From Leishmania martiniquensis (taxonomy: Eukaryota > Euglenozoa > Kinetoplastea > Trypanosomatida > Trypanosomatidae): DNA of 64,000 nt. The notes under the pieces were generated by a model, which was not told where the DNA came from, searched no databases, and saw nothing but the letters and a program-made list of their open reading frames with translations. Shown piece after piece: positions 29,701-40,200 of this stretch (position 1 is its first letter; the number at the start of each line of letters is the position of its first letter). The stretch spans positions 959,501 through 1,023,500 of the forward strand of contig NC_090163.1 of assembly GCF_017916325.1 (NCBI RefSeq), read 5' to 3'. The position numbers and the translations under genes were made by a program.

Positions 29701-30018
29701 CCGTTGCAGCTGGGGTATGCCTTCACGGTGCACAAGGTGCAAGGGCTGACGCTACAGGGCACCGTTGTGCTGGACTGCGAGAAGTTCTTCGACTGTGCGC
29801 ACCTCATCTATGTCGCGTGCTCGAGGGTGCGGCAGCTCGATCAACTGGTCGTCTATCATGTCCAACCGAGCATGATTATTGTGCGCCGCAGCGCACTTGC
29901 CTTCTCCAGCAAACTACAGGACGCACGCGACGCCAGCGTCTTGAGTCTGCCCCCTCCGACGGGGCGCTCCCTTTGGTCCGAACACACAGAGCAGCGTATC
30001 TTCGCCCTTTCGCAGTAA
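26716..30018 (+). CDS. PIF1-family DNA helicase, probably mitochondrial
   Basis: 1100 aa from the ATG at 26716, the first in-frame ATG. The start MHSRSRLLRINARGVRVARH is rich in Arg and Ser without acidic residues, as in mitochondrial presequences. About 450 residues of Ala/Ser/Pro-rich extension follow before the helicase core. LTPDQQHVMKLAL is the Q-motif-like segment; Walker A is GGSAGTGKT (470-478); TATTGVAAVQLGG is motif Ia; VVMIDEVSLLD (DE at 542-543) is Walker B; CGDFLQL (about 577) is motif III. YAFTVHKVQGLTLQG and IYVACSRVRQLDQLVVYH (about 1000-1050) are motifs V and VI. The order is that of PIF1, a 5'-3' helicase. A long insertion of about 300 residues, with an acidic disordered stretch, separates the two RecA-like parts. 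Trypanosomatids have many PIF1 paralogues in kDNA and nuclear DNA maintenance; I cannot say which one this is. Confidence 0.92.
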   Translation: MHSRSRLLRINARGVRVARHRSTSSAVRGPPALLLVPRSSSQHGTDGCHLHALTSAVRRLSLRLNADDEGQRQFAVSFRVGAGSSSGGGAASSFAVESNGRQPASSLPGETPGRDAAQSALRFSMNRGALAADEMATAASAPSPTASVSGGNGRDDRHCQKSFDISVAGTEANAVAAAIGEAPCGGSPPLLPAPPLIHPPGEEVDCSRRGPPAVTDLVPPPDAGGGCCAATTATSPCTTSIPNAASHSIKAITATHALYSGLFQESFVNPFNGRLVGTRSSSAKILLGLGFYRGVSNPLQLEWNPAEYMARLQKMISTQQLKAARLQKRQTRQERVAPKAAAQGGALSSAAKKLKTAKSPTRPSSKSTPSVEALVPAEDAIAVARSQLLRPLRQRGPKHWMASVATLLERQDAFTYINKELERLYARLGLAYMPPKLDTPLDPSTTGITLTPDQQHVMKLALRGYNLFVGGSAGTGKTVLLKSIYRELCQMGLRVAMTATTGVAAVQLGGCTFHHAFNAPLDAVPHRWDANALRAVDVVMIDEVSLLDACMLDAFDMEARLARMHHRPFGGLQLIVCGDFLQLSRDDTPPAYESVAFNHLLALRLVTPMRHAADDPLMKLLEDLRHGRFDAHRFAALDRPIPADATHITYLFPRRREAQELNDRKLGELTTQEMTFTPQRGPLQLCGTFTRSALVELGTGADGMRAAMPPRERVLEMIREEALRLRAGRYRKDSGDTESVPLIVDHELVLMPVRADGTLMTRFILRLRCREGKLPMPAAGGGDDAEKNDDASSWLSALAAGGTPGPTNSSTISRVSPAIASDALRNPIITIAAKRTHRSTAPFSPAEWEAIAAAIATRLGGRVVAMLEEEPPSMVPLSVSMTLADMTSSSIAFSLAPLRLKLGCRVMVNRNLSRTVSNGSVGVVEAFAPPDVSLFPRRTDRSTRLAFKRLQQQGLFAELPIVRLLGGEVVQIPPISTLLGGTAQSYFYGHEVLTVPLQLGYAFTVHKVQGLTLQGTVVLDCEKFFDCAHLIYVACSRVRQLDQLVVYHVQPSMIIVRRSALAFSSKLQDARDASVLSLPPPTGRSLWSEHTEQRIFALSQ

Positions 30019-31118
30019 GGGGGACAGGGGCGACGTGGGCTGCGCGTGTGAGGGGAGTGCGTGCGGTTGCAGCACCAGTGCACCTGCACCTCCGCCTCTC
30101 GCGAGCGCTCCCCCCTCCCTCCATCCCTCTCCACTTCCCCTGCTGACGCTCTTTCATCTCCTCTTTTTGCCCCCCCTCCTCCTCTGGTGCCGGTCGGTTC
30201 TCTGCTATGCGCGAGCGTGCAGTGCACGACTCGCACCGCACAGTAACGCACCGTTGTTCCTCCCCCCTCTCCCTCTGCTACTGTGACCGCTACCTTCATG
30301 AAGCTTATAAAGACAGCCCCCTTCCCCCACCCCCTTCCACACGCACGCCCGCGCAGAGCGTAAAGGGAGAGAGTGAAGTGATGCGGGAAGGCAATGGTGC
30401 AGCGACGTCTCTGTCTGTGTGCCCGCGGGGCTCTATGCACTGCTACATCGCTCCTCTCACATTGCCTCCCCCCTTGCGCATGTGCAGCAGCGCCTTTCAT
30501 CGCCTCCGCCCTGGCTGCTGGCCATCGCCCCTCGGCTGCGGGCATACCTGCAGAGCGCTCCTCGGGTAGGGACTGCGTAGTGCGCACCGCAAACTGGTAT
30601 CATTGTGGCAGGTGCACCCTTTCCTACTCTCTCGTCCATACACGGTGCCTCCCCTTCTCCCGCCGCTTTACTCATCGCGTGTTCCTCATGTTCTTCTGCC
30701 TGAGCGCACCGAGAGGCTAACCGAGGGTACACCTTTTCTTGCCACACAGGCGCTGGACTCGACCCACAGGCCCTCTCCCCGCTTTCCACCTCGCTGCTTT
30801 CCCCGCCATCGCGTCCGACTCCCGCCAGCTGTGCGGCCTGCCCATACCGCTGCCTTCAGGTGCATCTGCAAAGCGCCACCCGTCTGAGCTACGAGATCAG
30901 CGGTATCGCGCACATTAGAGACATATATATATGTATATATATATATATATATACGCGTGCATCCTTGACATGGTCGTTGATATCCCACGAAGCGGTTGCA
31001 GGTGCTGCTGTTACTGCTGCTAGTGGGGGAGGGGGATACTACTAGAGCAACTGCTTCTCGCAGTGGCGCTTATACACGCAGGGCTCATCACGGATTTCAC
31101 ACTGGCCGCCTTCGAGTC
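30019..31118. other. Intergenic region with long TA microsatellite
   Basis: 1.1 kb. CT-rich at about 30085-30185. A (TA)n tract interrupted by one G occupies 30922-30953. No gene supported; an in-frame extension of the next gene to 30996 has no ATG. Confidence 0.6.
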
Positions 31119-34100
31119 ATGTCGACCGCCGGCCTTTCACGTGCATACGCGGTGCTGCGCCAGCTTGATGTATTGCGTGCCGAGAGCATCACGAACCCGC
31201 TACCCACTACCGATGGCATCTGCACCTGCGAGGAAAGCGGAGACCGAGGGGACAGCAAGGCGGTGCGGCCGCCGCTCCAATCGCGATGTGAGTCGACCGT
31301 GCGCCGCGTACGCCTGCAGGCATCCCAACCATCGACGCCTCCAGAGAGGAGAGGGCAGCGCACCAGTAGTGAGGACGCTTTCTCAGAGCATTCAATAAGG
31401 GTAGGAGCAGCGCAGATGTCGTCTCCCCTTTTCGGGGCCGCGCCCCACCGCTTCTGCTTCTCAGAGCACCCGCACGTGTACGCTCCCGTGCACTCGCATC
31501 TCAGCCATGACTCGCTTAGGCATGACAGACCCCACCAGAGAGATCCACCGCAGCCGGCAGCGGCGGGGGAGGGCCACCACGCCCCAGCTGCCAGCGCCCG
31601 CACTGAAGCCCAGCCTCGCCGCTCTGCTCTCTCTGACGAGTACACACTCACCGGCGCCTACGACTACCATGCGCCGCCGCCGCCCATTCACAGCAGTGGC
31701 TCCACTTCGCTGCACTCATCGTCCCCATCGCATCCCGCCTTCTCTCGCCACCGCTACAACACGGAGGTGGTGGCAGGAGAGCGGCCAGCTCGCCGCTCGC
31801 CGCCGGCACGCGTGGGAGTGCCGTCACCGGTTGTTCTGCCGTCCTTGTCCACGAGCGAAGCGGCGCACGTGGCTGCTGCGCAGGCGTCTTCCACGCTGGA
31901 GGTATACTTTGACAAAGATGACATGGGCGCAGTGCTCGCAAGCGTGGGCGCTGTTGCTGCTGTCGCTGCGTCCCCTGCGCTGGTGGGGAGAACACAACAG
32001 GGTGGACACGTCGGCCAACCGCCTTCGGTTCAGCCTGCGGTTTCTGCTGCTGACGAAGACGATGCTGCGTGCATCACACGCCCGCGCACCGCTCATGGTG
32101 CCCGTCGCGGTGCTGGGGGGACAGCGGACTCTGCGCATGGTTTCGGCGCTGCTGCCAAACCGTGCGCGTCTCCGGATGCTACCGCCACGCCCTCGTCGCT
32201 GAGCAACTCTACTCTGACGGCGATGCCTGATGGGGATGCTGAGTCCACAAACGTCACCTCTCTCGCTGCGATTGCGGATGATGGGCAACACCCGCTTTGG
32301 CAGCTGCCCGCATCAAGCAACGACGAGTGCGGCAAGCCGCACTGCCGCGGCAGTGGCGCCGCCGCTTCCGCATCCACCAAAGAGCTCTCAGTGACTTCCA
32401 GCGCGGGGCGTCTCTTGGACGCGTTGCATTCCGTATCACGTTCTGTTGGGCAGCCGCGCCAGCGAGAAGCGACTGCCACTACCGCAGTGGCGCCCCTGTT
32501 CCGTCTCTCCTGCCCTCCGCCATCCGGTGACCTGCCGTCTTTTTACACCGCTGCCGGCCACAGCGCGCTGCCGCTGCCGTCCGCACGCGCGCTGTGGCCG
32601 GCAGCGGCACCGAAAGGGCAGCAGGAAGAGGAAGGCAGCTGCTCAAGCCCGGATGGCCGTTTATCACAGCGCGAGATGCCGTCGCCGCGCAATGGAGCCG
32701 ACGTCGCACTCTCTCTCCCTGAAGCTCTCGTGCGTTGTGGCAGGGAGGAGGCCGGGGCCGATAGGAGCGGCTGCACTGGTGGCGATGACGACTGTGGCGT
32801 TTTCAACCTCAACAGTCTCTCAGCAGACAGGGTTGACGAAGGGGATGCCGGCCGAGGTGCAGGCCCTCGCGGAGTCGGGCCCGCGCCCCTGCGTGGCCTC
32901 TTTGATGCCGACGAGGAGAGGCCGGCGCAGAGGGCCGCGGCCGATGATGGCCCCCAGCGCCGTAACACAAACAGGCGGCCACAAGGCGACGCGAGAGGGC
33001 AGAGCGTCACAGGCGGCGGGCGGTGTGACCCCATGCCGCTGTTCCCTGCTGCGTACACGAAAGCGGTCCCTTTCCTCGACTACCTTACGCGCATCAACGC
33101 TGCCAGTTCACATCAGCTGCTCAAAGAGTTGACCGCCATGGGCGACGCTTGGACTGCCACTACGCAGGCGGAGCATGAGGCTGGCTGCGGAGACGCGCAT
33201 TTGAAGGAGGTAACCGAGTCAGTGGTTGTAGACTGCCTCGCCATGGATCTGCTTCTGAACAAGCCCAGCGCACTCGAGTGCATTGTGGTGCCTTGGCTGC
33301 GCACGCGCCTCGAGTCCATGATGGCGACCCGCTCGGCAGAGAGGACGAGCTCCAGCCTTCCATATTCACGTGGCCGCCGCAGCGTCGTTGCTGCGAACGC
33401 ACTTTCATGCACGGAGCAGGTGGAGGCGGAGAGCGTCAGAGAAGGGGATGCTGCGGCGAACAACAGCGTGCTGTGTGCCATCATCGGCCTCGGCGGCGCC
33501 GCTTTCACGCTCCTCTCCACCCTCCTGCAGCTCCTTCTGTGGCTGCCTCCGTCTTCACCAACGTCTGTGTGCGATGTGCGCCTTGTCGGACTTGCGATAC
33601 GCACCGCGGGCGGCGCTGACGGACTGCAGGCTCTCATTCGCACCCTGCAGGGGCAGGAGGAGGGACCGCACGTTCTGGCTGCAGCCGCCTATGCGCTCAG
33701 TACATATAGCTTCGAGCTTGCCGGCCACACCAGCGTCGTGTGCATCCCAACTGGGGCGATGTGCCACCTTGTAGGAGGCGAAGGCGCAGCTGAGCTCTTC
33801 CAGCTGGTGCCGGGCAGCTTTGCTGCCACGGACGCTGCTTCGACCTCGGCGACACCGATGATGGAGGAGCTGCAACCGCTTTGGAGCCGCAACCCTTTCC
33901 TCTCTCATACTTCAACCACAGCAGTGCCGACGAGGCCGCACCTTCTTTACCTCCAGTCACCGCCGCCGTATCGGCACACCCACGTGATGGTAGACGCGGA
34001 GGTCGCACGATGCAAGCTCATGGCGCACCTGTGCTCCGACCAGTTTCATTCGACGCACGCGCACCCGCACGTCATGGCGCTGCTCAATGACGCGCTCAGC

Positions 34101-35807
34101 GCGCGGCTGCTGAGCGCTGTCCTGATCCCGGCCGTACAGACCCGCTACTGCCCCGTCGTATCCCAGATGCGCCGCGACCTGCATCGAGTACTGGCTGACG
34201 ACGCCGCTAGCATCGCCTCACGTGAACGAGCCCATACCGGCAGCAGTGATACGGGCAGCAAGCCCGCGGCTCTGCCGGGGCTTCTGCGATTACCCCTTCT
34301 CCCGTACTCCCTACATCACTTTGCAGGCGAAAAGGACACACTATTCGCGCTGGAATCGGCGTTGGTGCACGCCCTCTTGGCGCGCCCTGCGGCCGCGCTG
34401 GTGCAGGAGCAGGTGCTCTTGTCACTAAGCACGCTGCCGCCGGAGGCTCGCGTGCATGTGGTGCAGCCCGTCACGGACTTTTTTATAAGGCTGGCACGCA
34501 CACTACAGCTGCGACAGACAATGACGATGCGGCGGCCTCTCGTCCAGGCGGCTTGCAGCAGCCCTTTTCCAACCGACTGTGGCCCCTATGGTCGCGCCGA
34601 AGAGGTGGATGCGGACGAGGCTGTTGCCGTCTCAGCGGCCCTCGCTGCTGGCACTGTGTGTGTGAACCCCCTCGCTTCGTGCTCTTGCGTCGACAGCTGT
34701 GTCGCGGCCCTTGTTCCTGTCTTCAAGGAGCTGCTGCACTCGCCGCTGTGGCGGGTGCGGCACGCGGCGTGTGTGGGGCTTGCCCGCATTGGCCCGTTGA
34801 CAGCCGACCCATCGTCGATCATTGACGTACTCCTCACCCGCCTGGGGCTCCACGCCCCTTTGATAACAGGGGAAAGCGGCTCAAGCGCGTCGCCGTCTGC
34901 AGCTGCCATGCGGCCACTGCCGCTGCAGTCTGCCACGGTTGTGTGGTGTCTTACGCAGCAGGGGCCGGGTGGTGTGCGTGCACTGCTGCAGTTGCTCCAG
35001 GACCCTCAGCAGCCTCCGCAAGTGCACCACTGGAGCGCCTTCCAGCTCGCCGAGGTTGACGTGCACGAGACGTGTGCTCAGGTGAGCGAGCGCGAATCCT
35101 CTGAGGCGAGCGCTCTTCTGGATGAGTTCATCCAGGCGCTTGGCAGACTGATCGCGACGCAGGGTGCCTTGGAGGAGGACACGGTGCTGCTGTGTGTGCG
35201 GGCGCTGGCAGAGGTTGTGCATCGCTACTACACAACGGCGACTTCTCCGACCAACAACACTGATGCGCCAATGTTCGCTGCCCTTTCTCTTGACACAGCT
35301 CAACCGACGCAGGAGGCCGCCTCCTGCTACCAGGAGGAGGAGCCTAATTCCTGCTTCACTGTCCTCACGTCTGTGGCGGAGGCGGCGCTGCTTCCCAACA
35401 ACGTCCTCAAGGCGCTTTGCCTGTACCTCTGCCGTTACGGTGGTCGCCATGGGGAGCTGTACGCATGCGAGCTGCTGCTTCAGGGCAGCTCCGTCGGCGG
35501 TCGCGCCGCCGCTGCCTTTGGACTCCGAGCCTGCGGCGCAAAAGCTCTGCGCAGCGTCGTGCTGGGTATGAACGACGACAGCTTTGACGTGCGACGAGAG
35601 TCTTTCGAGACGCTGACTTCCATTGGCGCCGCTGCTGCGCTGGAGGTTCTGCGCCAGCGACCGGCAGAGCATCGACATCAGGTGCGAGACGTATTGCGCG
35701 ATTGTCTGCTGCGGGACGCTAGCCGCCCCTTGCCACGCAAGGTCGCCGAAACTGTGTATCGTGCCCTTCAGAGTGAGGAGCTGCTCTCGGCGCAGGAGCT
35801 CTCGTAG
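31119..35807 (+). CDS. Large HEAT/ARM-like repeat protein of unknown function
   Basis: 1562 aa from the ATG at 31119. The first 640 or so residues are low complexity (Ala, Ser, Pro, Gly, His) and probably disordered. From about 645 (LFPAAYTKAVPFLDYLTRI) the protein becomes helical. Repeat-like helical hairpins include LLHSPLWRVRHAACVGLARIG (about 1204-1224), a classic HEAT pattern, and the C-terminal run from AAAAFGLRACGAKALRSVVL through DSFDVRRESFETLTSIGAAA (about 1465-1510). HEAT arrays act as protein scaffolds; no enzymatic motif is seen. Flagellar or transport scaffolds are possible but this is a guess. SIDER copy B sits about 570 bp downstream, probably in its 3'UTR. Confidence 0.75.
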   Translation: MSTAGLSRAYAVLRQLDVLRAESITNPLPTTDGICTCEESGDRGDSKAVRPPLQSRCESTVRRVRLQASQPSTPPERRGQRTSSEDAFSEHSIRVGAAQMSSPLFGAAPHRFCFSEHPHVYAPVHSHLSHDSLRHDRPHQRDPPQPAAAGEGHHAPAASARTEAQPRRSALSDEYTLTGAYDYHAPPPPIHSSGSTSLHSSSPSHPAFSRHRYNTEVVAGERPARRSPPARVGVPSPVVLPSLSTSEAAHVAAAQASSTLEVYFDKDDMGAVLASVGAVAAVAASPALVGRTQQGGHVGQPPSVQPAVSAADEDDAACITRPRTAHGARRGAGGTADSAHGFGAAAKPCASPDATATPSSLSNSTLTAMPDGDAESTNVTSLAAIADDGQHPLWQLPASSNDECGKPHCRGSGAAASASTKELSVTSSAGRLLDALHSVSRSVGQPRQREATATTAVAPLFRLSCPPPSGDLPSFYTAAGHSALPLPSARALWPAAAPKGQQEEEGSCSSPDGRLSQREMPSPRNGADVALSLPEALVRCGREEAGADRSGCTGGDDDCGVFNLNSLSADRVDEGDAGRGAGPRGVGPAPLRGLFDADEERPAQRAAADDGPQRRNTNRRPQGDARGQSVTGGGRCDPMPLFPAAYTKAVPFLDYLTRINAASSHQLLKELTAMGDAWTATTQAEHEAGCGDAHLKEVTESVVVDCLAMDLLLNKPSALECIVVPWLRTRLESMMATRSAERTSSSLPYSRGRRSVVAANALSCTEQVEAESVREGDAAANNSVLCAIIGLGGAAFTLLSTLLQLLLWLPPSSPTSVCDVRLVGLAIRTAGGADGLQALIRTLQGQEEGPHVLAAAAYALSTYSFELAGHTSVVCIPTGAMCHLVGGEGAAELFQLVPGSFAATDAASTSATPMMEELQPLWSRNPFLSHTSTTAVPTRPHLLYLQSPPPYRHTHVMVDAEVARCKLMAHLCSDQFHSTHAHPHVMALLNDALSARLLSAVLIPAVQTRYCPVVSQMRRDLHRVLADDAASIASRERAHTGSSDTGSKPAALPGLLRLPLLPYSLHHFAGEKDTLFALESALVHALLARPAAALVQEQVLLSLSTLPPEARVHVVQPVTDFFIRLARTLQLRQTMTMRRPLVQAACSSPFPTDCGPYGRAEEVDADEAVAVSAALAAGTVCVNPLASCSCVDSCVAALVPVFKELLHSPLWRVRHAACVGLARIGPLTADPSSIIDVLLTRLGLHAPLITGESGSSASPSAAAMRPLPLQSATVVWCLTQQGPGGVRALLQLLQDPQQPPQVHHWSAFQLAEVDVHETCAQVSERESSEASALLDEFIQALGRLIATQGALEEDTVLLCVRALAEVVHRYYTTATSPTNNTDAPMFAALSLDTAQPTQEAASCYQEEEPNSCFTVLTSVAEAALLPNNVLKALCLYLCRYGGRHGELYACELLLQGSSVGGRAAAAFGLRACGAKALRSVVLGMNDDSFDVRRESFETLTSIGAAAALEVLRQRPAEHRHQVRDVLRDCLLRDASRPLPRKVAETVYRALQSEELLSAQELS

Positions 35808-37284
35808 ACACAGCCTCTGCAACGTAGGGCATAGGGAGAGAGAGTCCCGCATGGAGGACAGAGCGAGGCGGGCAGTAGTGAGGGTGTGGCGCAGGGCATG
35901 GGTCTACTCGTGTCTGTGCGTGCGTGACTGTGTGTCTGTGATTGCCACCCGTCCTGCGTGGGCCCTCAGCGCTTGGCTTGTCGTGGGGCAACACACAGAC
36001 AGAATTTGCCGCGGCGTTGACCCATCTGATTCCCCTCCCATACACGTGCGTAGACCTCAGCACCGCCCCCCTCTCTTTCTCACCACTCCTCTCTCCTCAG
36101 CAGGACGCCCGACAACCGGTTCAGAGCCGCTGTGTCGCTCCCCCTCTCGTGAAGTCTGCCGGCGTTGCGCATTCGCCCTCTTTTTCTCTCGTCCTTTTCT
36201 TTCGCCGGCGTATTTCGCTCTCTTCCACCGTGCCGTTTTTGGGCGCCCGCCCACACATGCACACACGTCGCCATCGTTCCCCCCAGAGTGCGTGGGCACA
36301 GAGGCGTCGTCATCATCTGTGCGCGTCTCTCTTCCTCTTTGGCGTCTTCCCCAACCTTTCTCTTTCTCTCTGCGCTCCCCCCTTCCCCTCCCCGCCTGTC
36401 ACCGGTTAGGGGAGGGGGAAAGGGGGAGGGGCACACCCGCTCCGCGGTGGGCATCCCAGGCTTCCAGTTGCTCCCGCTGTCTCGTGTGTGCTGGGCACAG
36501 CCAGGACGATGCATCCCCCTGCGCATGTCGGCGGCCAGAGCCTGGGCGGCGCTGCGTCGGAGCGGCCTGCGACCGTGAAGACGCTTGTGCCGCGTGCGTG
36601 ATGGGTGAGATGCGTCCGCGCGACTCGTGCGTGTCTTGCCCGACCCTGACGGTCTGCTGGTGTGGGGTGCCTGCGCGACGCTGGAGGGGGGGCTGCGCGA
36701 GGCGGCGCCTGTGGGGCGACCTGCGGGGCCTGTGTGTGTGGGGGGCGGCGGGCGGGGGATGGCTCTTGATGCGGGGGCCGTGCGCCGGTGTAGCGAGTGT
36801 GGTGTCCACCGCTGCGTTGCACCGGCCCGTGTGAGTGGGCCGGAGGGATGGTGGTGGCAGAAAGTGCGGAGCACGTCTCGCGCTGTATGGCAGCGATGCG
36901 GACGCGCTGAAGGGGAAAAAAGGCTGTGGCACCCACTGCCCCTCCTTTGGGGGCTCCTCTTGCCTTCTTCTCGGCGGCATCATGAGTACACGCCATCCCC
37001 ATGTCTTGCTCTGTGTGTCTGCTCGACTCCCTCCCTCCCTCACCCCTCCCGTGCCGCTTCGATGAAACTCTCCACCAACCACAACCACCATTGCCTCTCA
37101 CCTTGTCCTTTCGGATCTCTACTCTCCGAGTCTTTCTCAGGTCCTTAGACTGGCGTGTGTGTGTGCGTGCTGGGCTGCCGGCCTCTCTTCCTCTCCGTCT
37201 CCCCCCTGCGGGCTGTCACTGCGTTCTCTTTGCCCGATAGGCATCCTCTTGTGCTTGGTGCGTTGTAAGAAGCGCGAAGTTTCC
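35808..37284. other. Intergenic region containing SIDER copy B
   Basis: 1.48 kb. A pyrimidine-rich stretch at about 36060-36240 precedes the element at 36376-36914. CT-rich sequence at about 37020-37060 and 37170-37210 probably provides the acceptor for the SMYD-like gene. Confidence 0.6.
36376..36914 (+). mobile_element. SIDER-like retroposon, copy B
   Basis: Same 539 bp as copy A, aligned without gaps at a constant offset of 15,107 bp. The mismatches I see are one C/T in the first half and three transitions near the 3' end (two G/A, one C/T). The element is followed by GAAAAAAGG, a short A-rich tail that supports + orientation and retroposition. It lies downstream of the HEAT-protein gene and may affect that mRNA. 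Class (SIDER1 or SIDER2) and target-site duplication undecided. Confidence 0.7.
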
Positions 37285-40200
37285 ATGGCGAGCGAGACTG
37301 TACGTGCGCTGCACCTCGAGGGCAACGGGCTCTTCGAGGCAGGGCGTTTACACGAGGCCGCGCACACTTTCCACCAGGCGGTGGACGTTTTTCTGACGGA
37401 TCAGATCTTCACCAAGCCGGCCGTAGACGAGTTCGTTCAAATTGCCGGCAATGTGTGCGTCTGCCACCACGCTACGGGTAACTGGCATGCGTGCGTCGAG
37501 GCGGCCCGAGAGCTGCTCGCGATTTACCCAATCATCCCCAAGGCGTACGCCGCGATAGGGATGTCCATTGTGAGCCGGCTGCTGGAGCAGGAGGCGGAGC
37601 AGCGGAGGATGGACGCGCAGAACAGCCCGAGGATGCCGCCGCGGTCGGGCGAGGAGGTACGCCGTGATGCGCGGCGGTACTTGGTGAAGCTGGGCGGTGT
37701 TGTGTGCACGGCCGACGACGCCCACAAGTACCTGTGCCGCGCTATTCTCCTCTCGGAAGGGGCGCTGCAGGTATCCCTGGGCCCTTACGTGGAGACGGCG
37801 GTGCGGTGGGTGAGCGAGCAGCTGCTCTCTGCCGGTCTCTCTTTAGAGCGTGAGTATGGCGACGGGGTCATGGATCAGCTCAGCGTTCTGGAGGAAAGTG
37901 TCTGTGATGTGCCGCCACTGCTGGATACGGCACCGGTGCACATCGAGCGTCATTCCATTCGTGTCTTGGGTGCTGCCGACGCGAGCGACGCCGTGCTTGC
38001 TGGTATTGCATCTGAGGGCCGCCGCGCCGAGGAGCTTCCCGAGTCAGAGGCGGAGGTGATCTTGGAGGCGATCCAGGAGGGCCAGCGCATCGCGCGCGGG
38101 CAAGCGGCGGCCGAGGAGGAGAGCGCGGCGGCTGACTCGACGTTGCTTGCCGCTGGTAGCGATGCTGCGGGCATGTACCCCACTACAGCCCACAACAGCA
38201 GCGCCGTTGGCAGCGCCAGCAGTGGCAGCCACGCCGCAGTGACACCGCCTTTGGAGTACTTCCTGTCCCTGCAGCGCACACGGGTGTGGGTGTGTCACGC
38301 CGAGAGGGGTGGGATTCCTCGCGGCCTGACCCTCGCTCGCGCGCCCCAACCGTTTGCTGTCGGCCAGCACATACTGCCTGCGGGCCTTGCCGCCGTAGCT
38401 GATGCTGGGGTGCCGCCGGCAGAGGCGCCACTGGCGGTGCAGGCCTCTACTCGAGACCTGGGACCGCGGCACGTCGACCTCGCTAGCCTCACTGGTACAG
38501 AGAACACCTTGACACCGGCCGCCTTATCGTCACCGATTGCGCATATCGGCGGCGGCGCTAGATTCTCGATGGGTGGTCTGCCCGCTACGGAATCGCCGCT
38601 GCTTCTCATATGCAACGCCTGTGGTCGGGAGGTGAACCTGCTGAACTTCTCTGGTGCCCGGCCAATCGGCTGCCAGGCGTGCAACGGTGTCGTGTACTGC
38701 AGTGCGGCGTGCGCGGCGGTTTACGGAGACCGCCATGACCGGCACGAGTGCGCACTTCGTCTCGCGCTGCAGCGGCGCGTGGCGGCGCTGGCCGCGATGC
38801 CGTCATCCGCCGATCCCGAGACTCCGCTGCCCGTCGGCGACGTTCTCCCTGGCGGCGGCTGGAACGCACTTGACCTGCATCGCCGCATTCTGCCGCTTTG
38901 CATTACGGTGTACAGCGGCCTACAAAGCAACGCACCTGGCGCAGCAGAGGTGCGGGCACAGGTGCGGCGCGGGGTGCAGCGGCGCCTCCGACATGCGCTG
39001 CCTGCTGAGATTGCCGGCACTCTTGCGGAGTGGGTGAACACGGTGAAGTATGCAGCGGCAACACCGGCGGCGGCAACTGACACCCCATCGTCGGCTTCGG
39101 TGCCCCAGGACGATGAGGAGAAAAAACGGTGCGGCTGCCAGCGGCGCGACGACCACACCGATGCAGCCGTGGCCGCCTCTTGCGCAACAGCTGCTGCGGC
39201 CGAGGAGGAGTCATCTCTCGCGGACCACCTCCTCGCAATCTTCTTCATGGTGCGTCTCATCGCCGTCGATCAGGCTGAGAGCCGCTGTAGCGCCCTCTAC
39301 GCTGAGCGACTCCTTCTCCGGCACTCGTGCGAGCCAAACTGCGTCTGGTCCGACACCCTGCCCGGCATCCTCACGGCCCGCTTCATCTGCAAGGGTGAGG
39401 AGCTGACAATGACTATCGACGACCGCTTTCCGCAGCATTGGCCGTGGAAAAATCGGCAGAAGTGGTTCGTCTACCATCACGGGGTGCCTTGCCAGTGCGC
39501 GCGGTGCCTGAGGGAAGGAGCCGACCTGCACCGTGCGCGCGGCATGCTCTCGAACGAAGTGGTGGAGCAGCTGCTAACGGCGGAGGTCTTGGACCATCCT
39601 TGCCCAACACCGGCACACAAGCACCCTACGCACCTCTTTCACCCCCAGGTGCAGAGACTGGTGAAGCACAGCAAGCTCCCACAGGAGCGCCAGGTGCCTG
39701 CGCTGCTGTGCCGCCTTCATGAGATGCGCGCCGAGGTGGCCATGTATGTTTTACCGTCACACTATCTGCTTGAAGACATTCGGCGCGCGGTATTAAACGT
39801 GGTGGAGGCGGAGGGCCGCATCACCGAGTGCGCCCAAGAGGCACAGAGCAGCCTCCTGTTCTGGGAGTCGCACTGGTCCGGCGCGATTCCAGCGAAGGCA
39901 CAGCGGCTGCGGCTGCTTCCGAGCTTGTTCGAGTGCGGCCGCCGGCGCAAGTGTCACCCGCATCAGCAGCGCCGCCGCCGGCGCCACCCAGGTCCACCAG
40001 CAGACACTGCTTCTGTCCCAGCCGAGCAGCCGCAAGAGGCTCCGCTGGGGCGGAGAGGTAGCTCCCCGTCGCCGTTGTCGGTCCCGACGTCGACGGAGGC
40101 GCGGCGCCGAAGCGGCGGATCGGTCTGTCATCCTCTGCACTCGATCCACAAGGCAGGAACGGACGATGGCGACCACGAGGAGAGCAAGATGAAGGGTGCA

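Noticed and set aside
34881..35852. 323-aa minus-strand frame across the HEAT protein gene
   Set aside because: A shadow frame with Arg/Leu/Gln bias and no domain, inside a well-supported + strand coding region.
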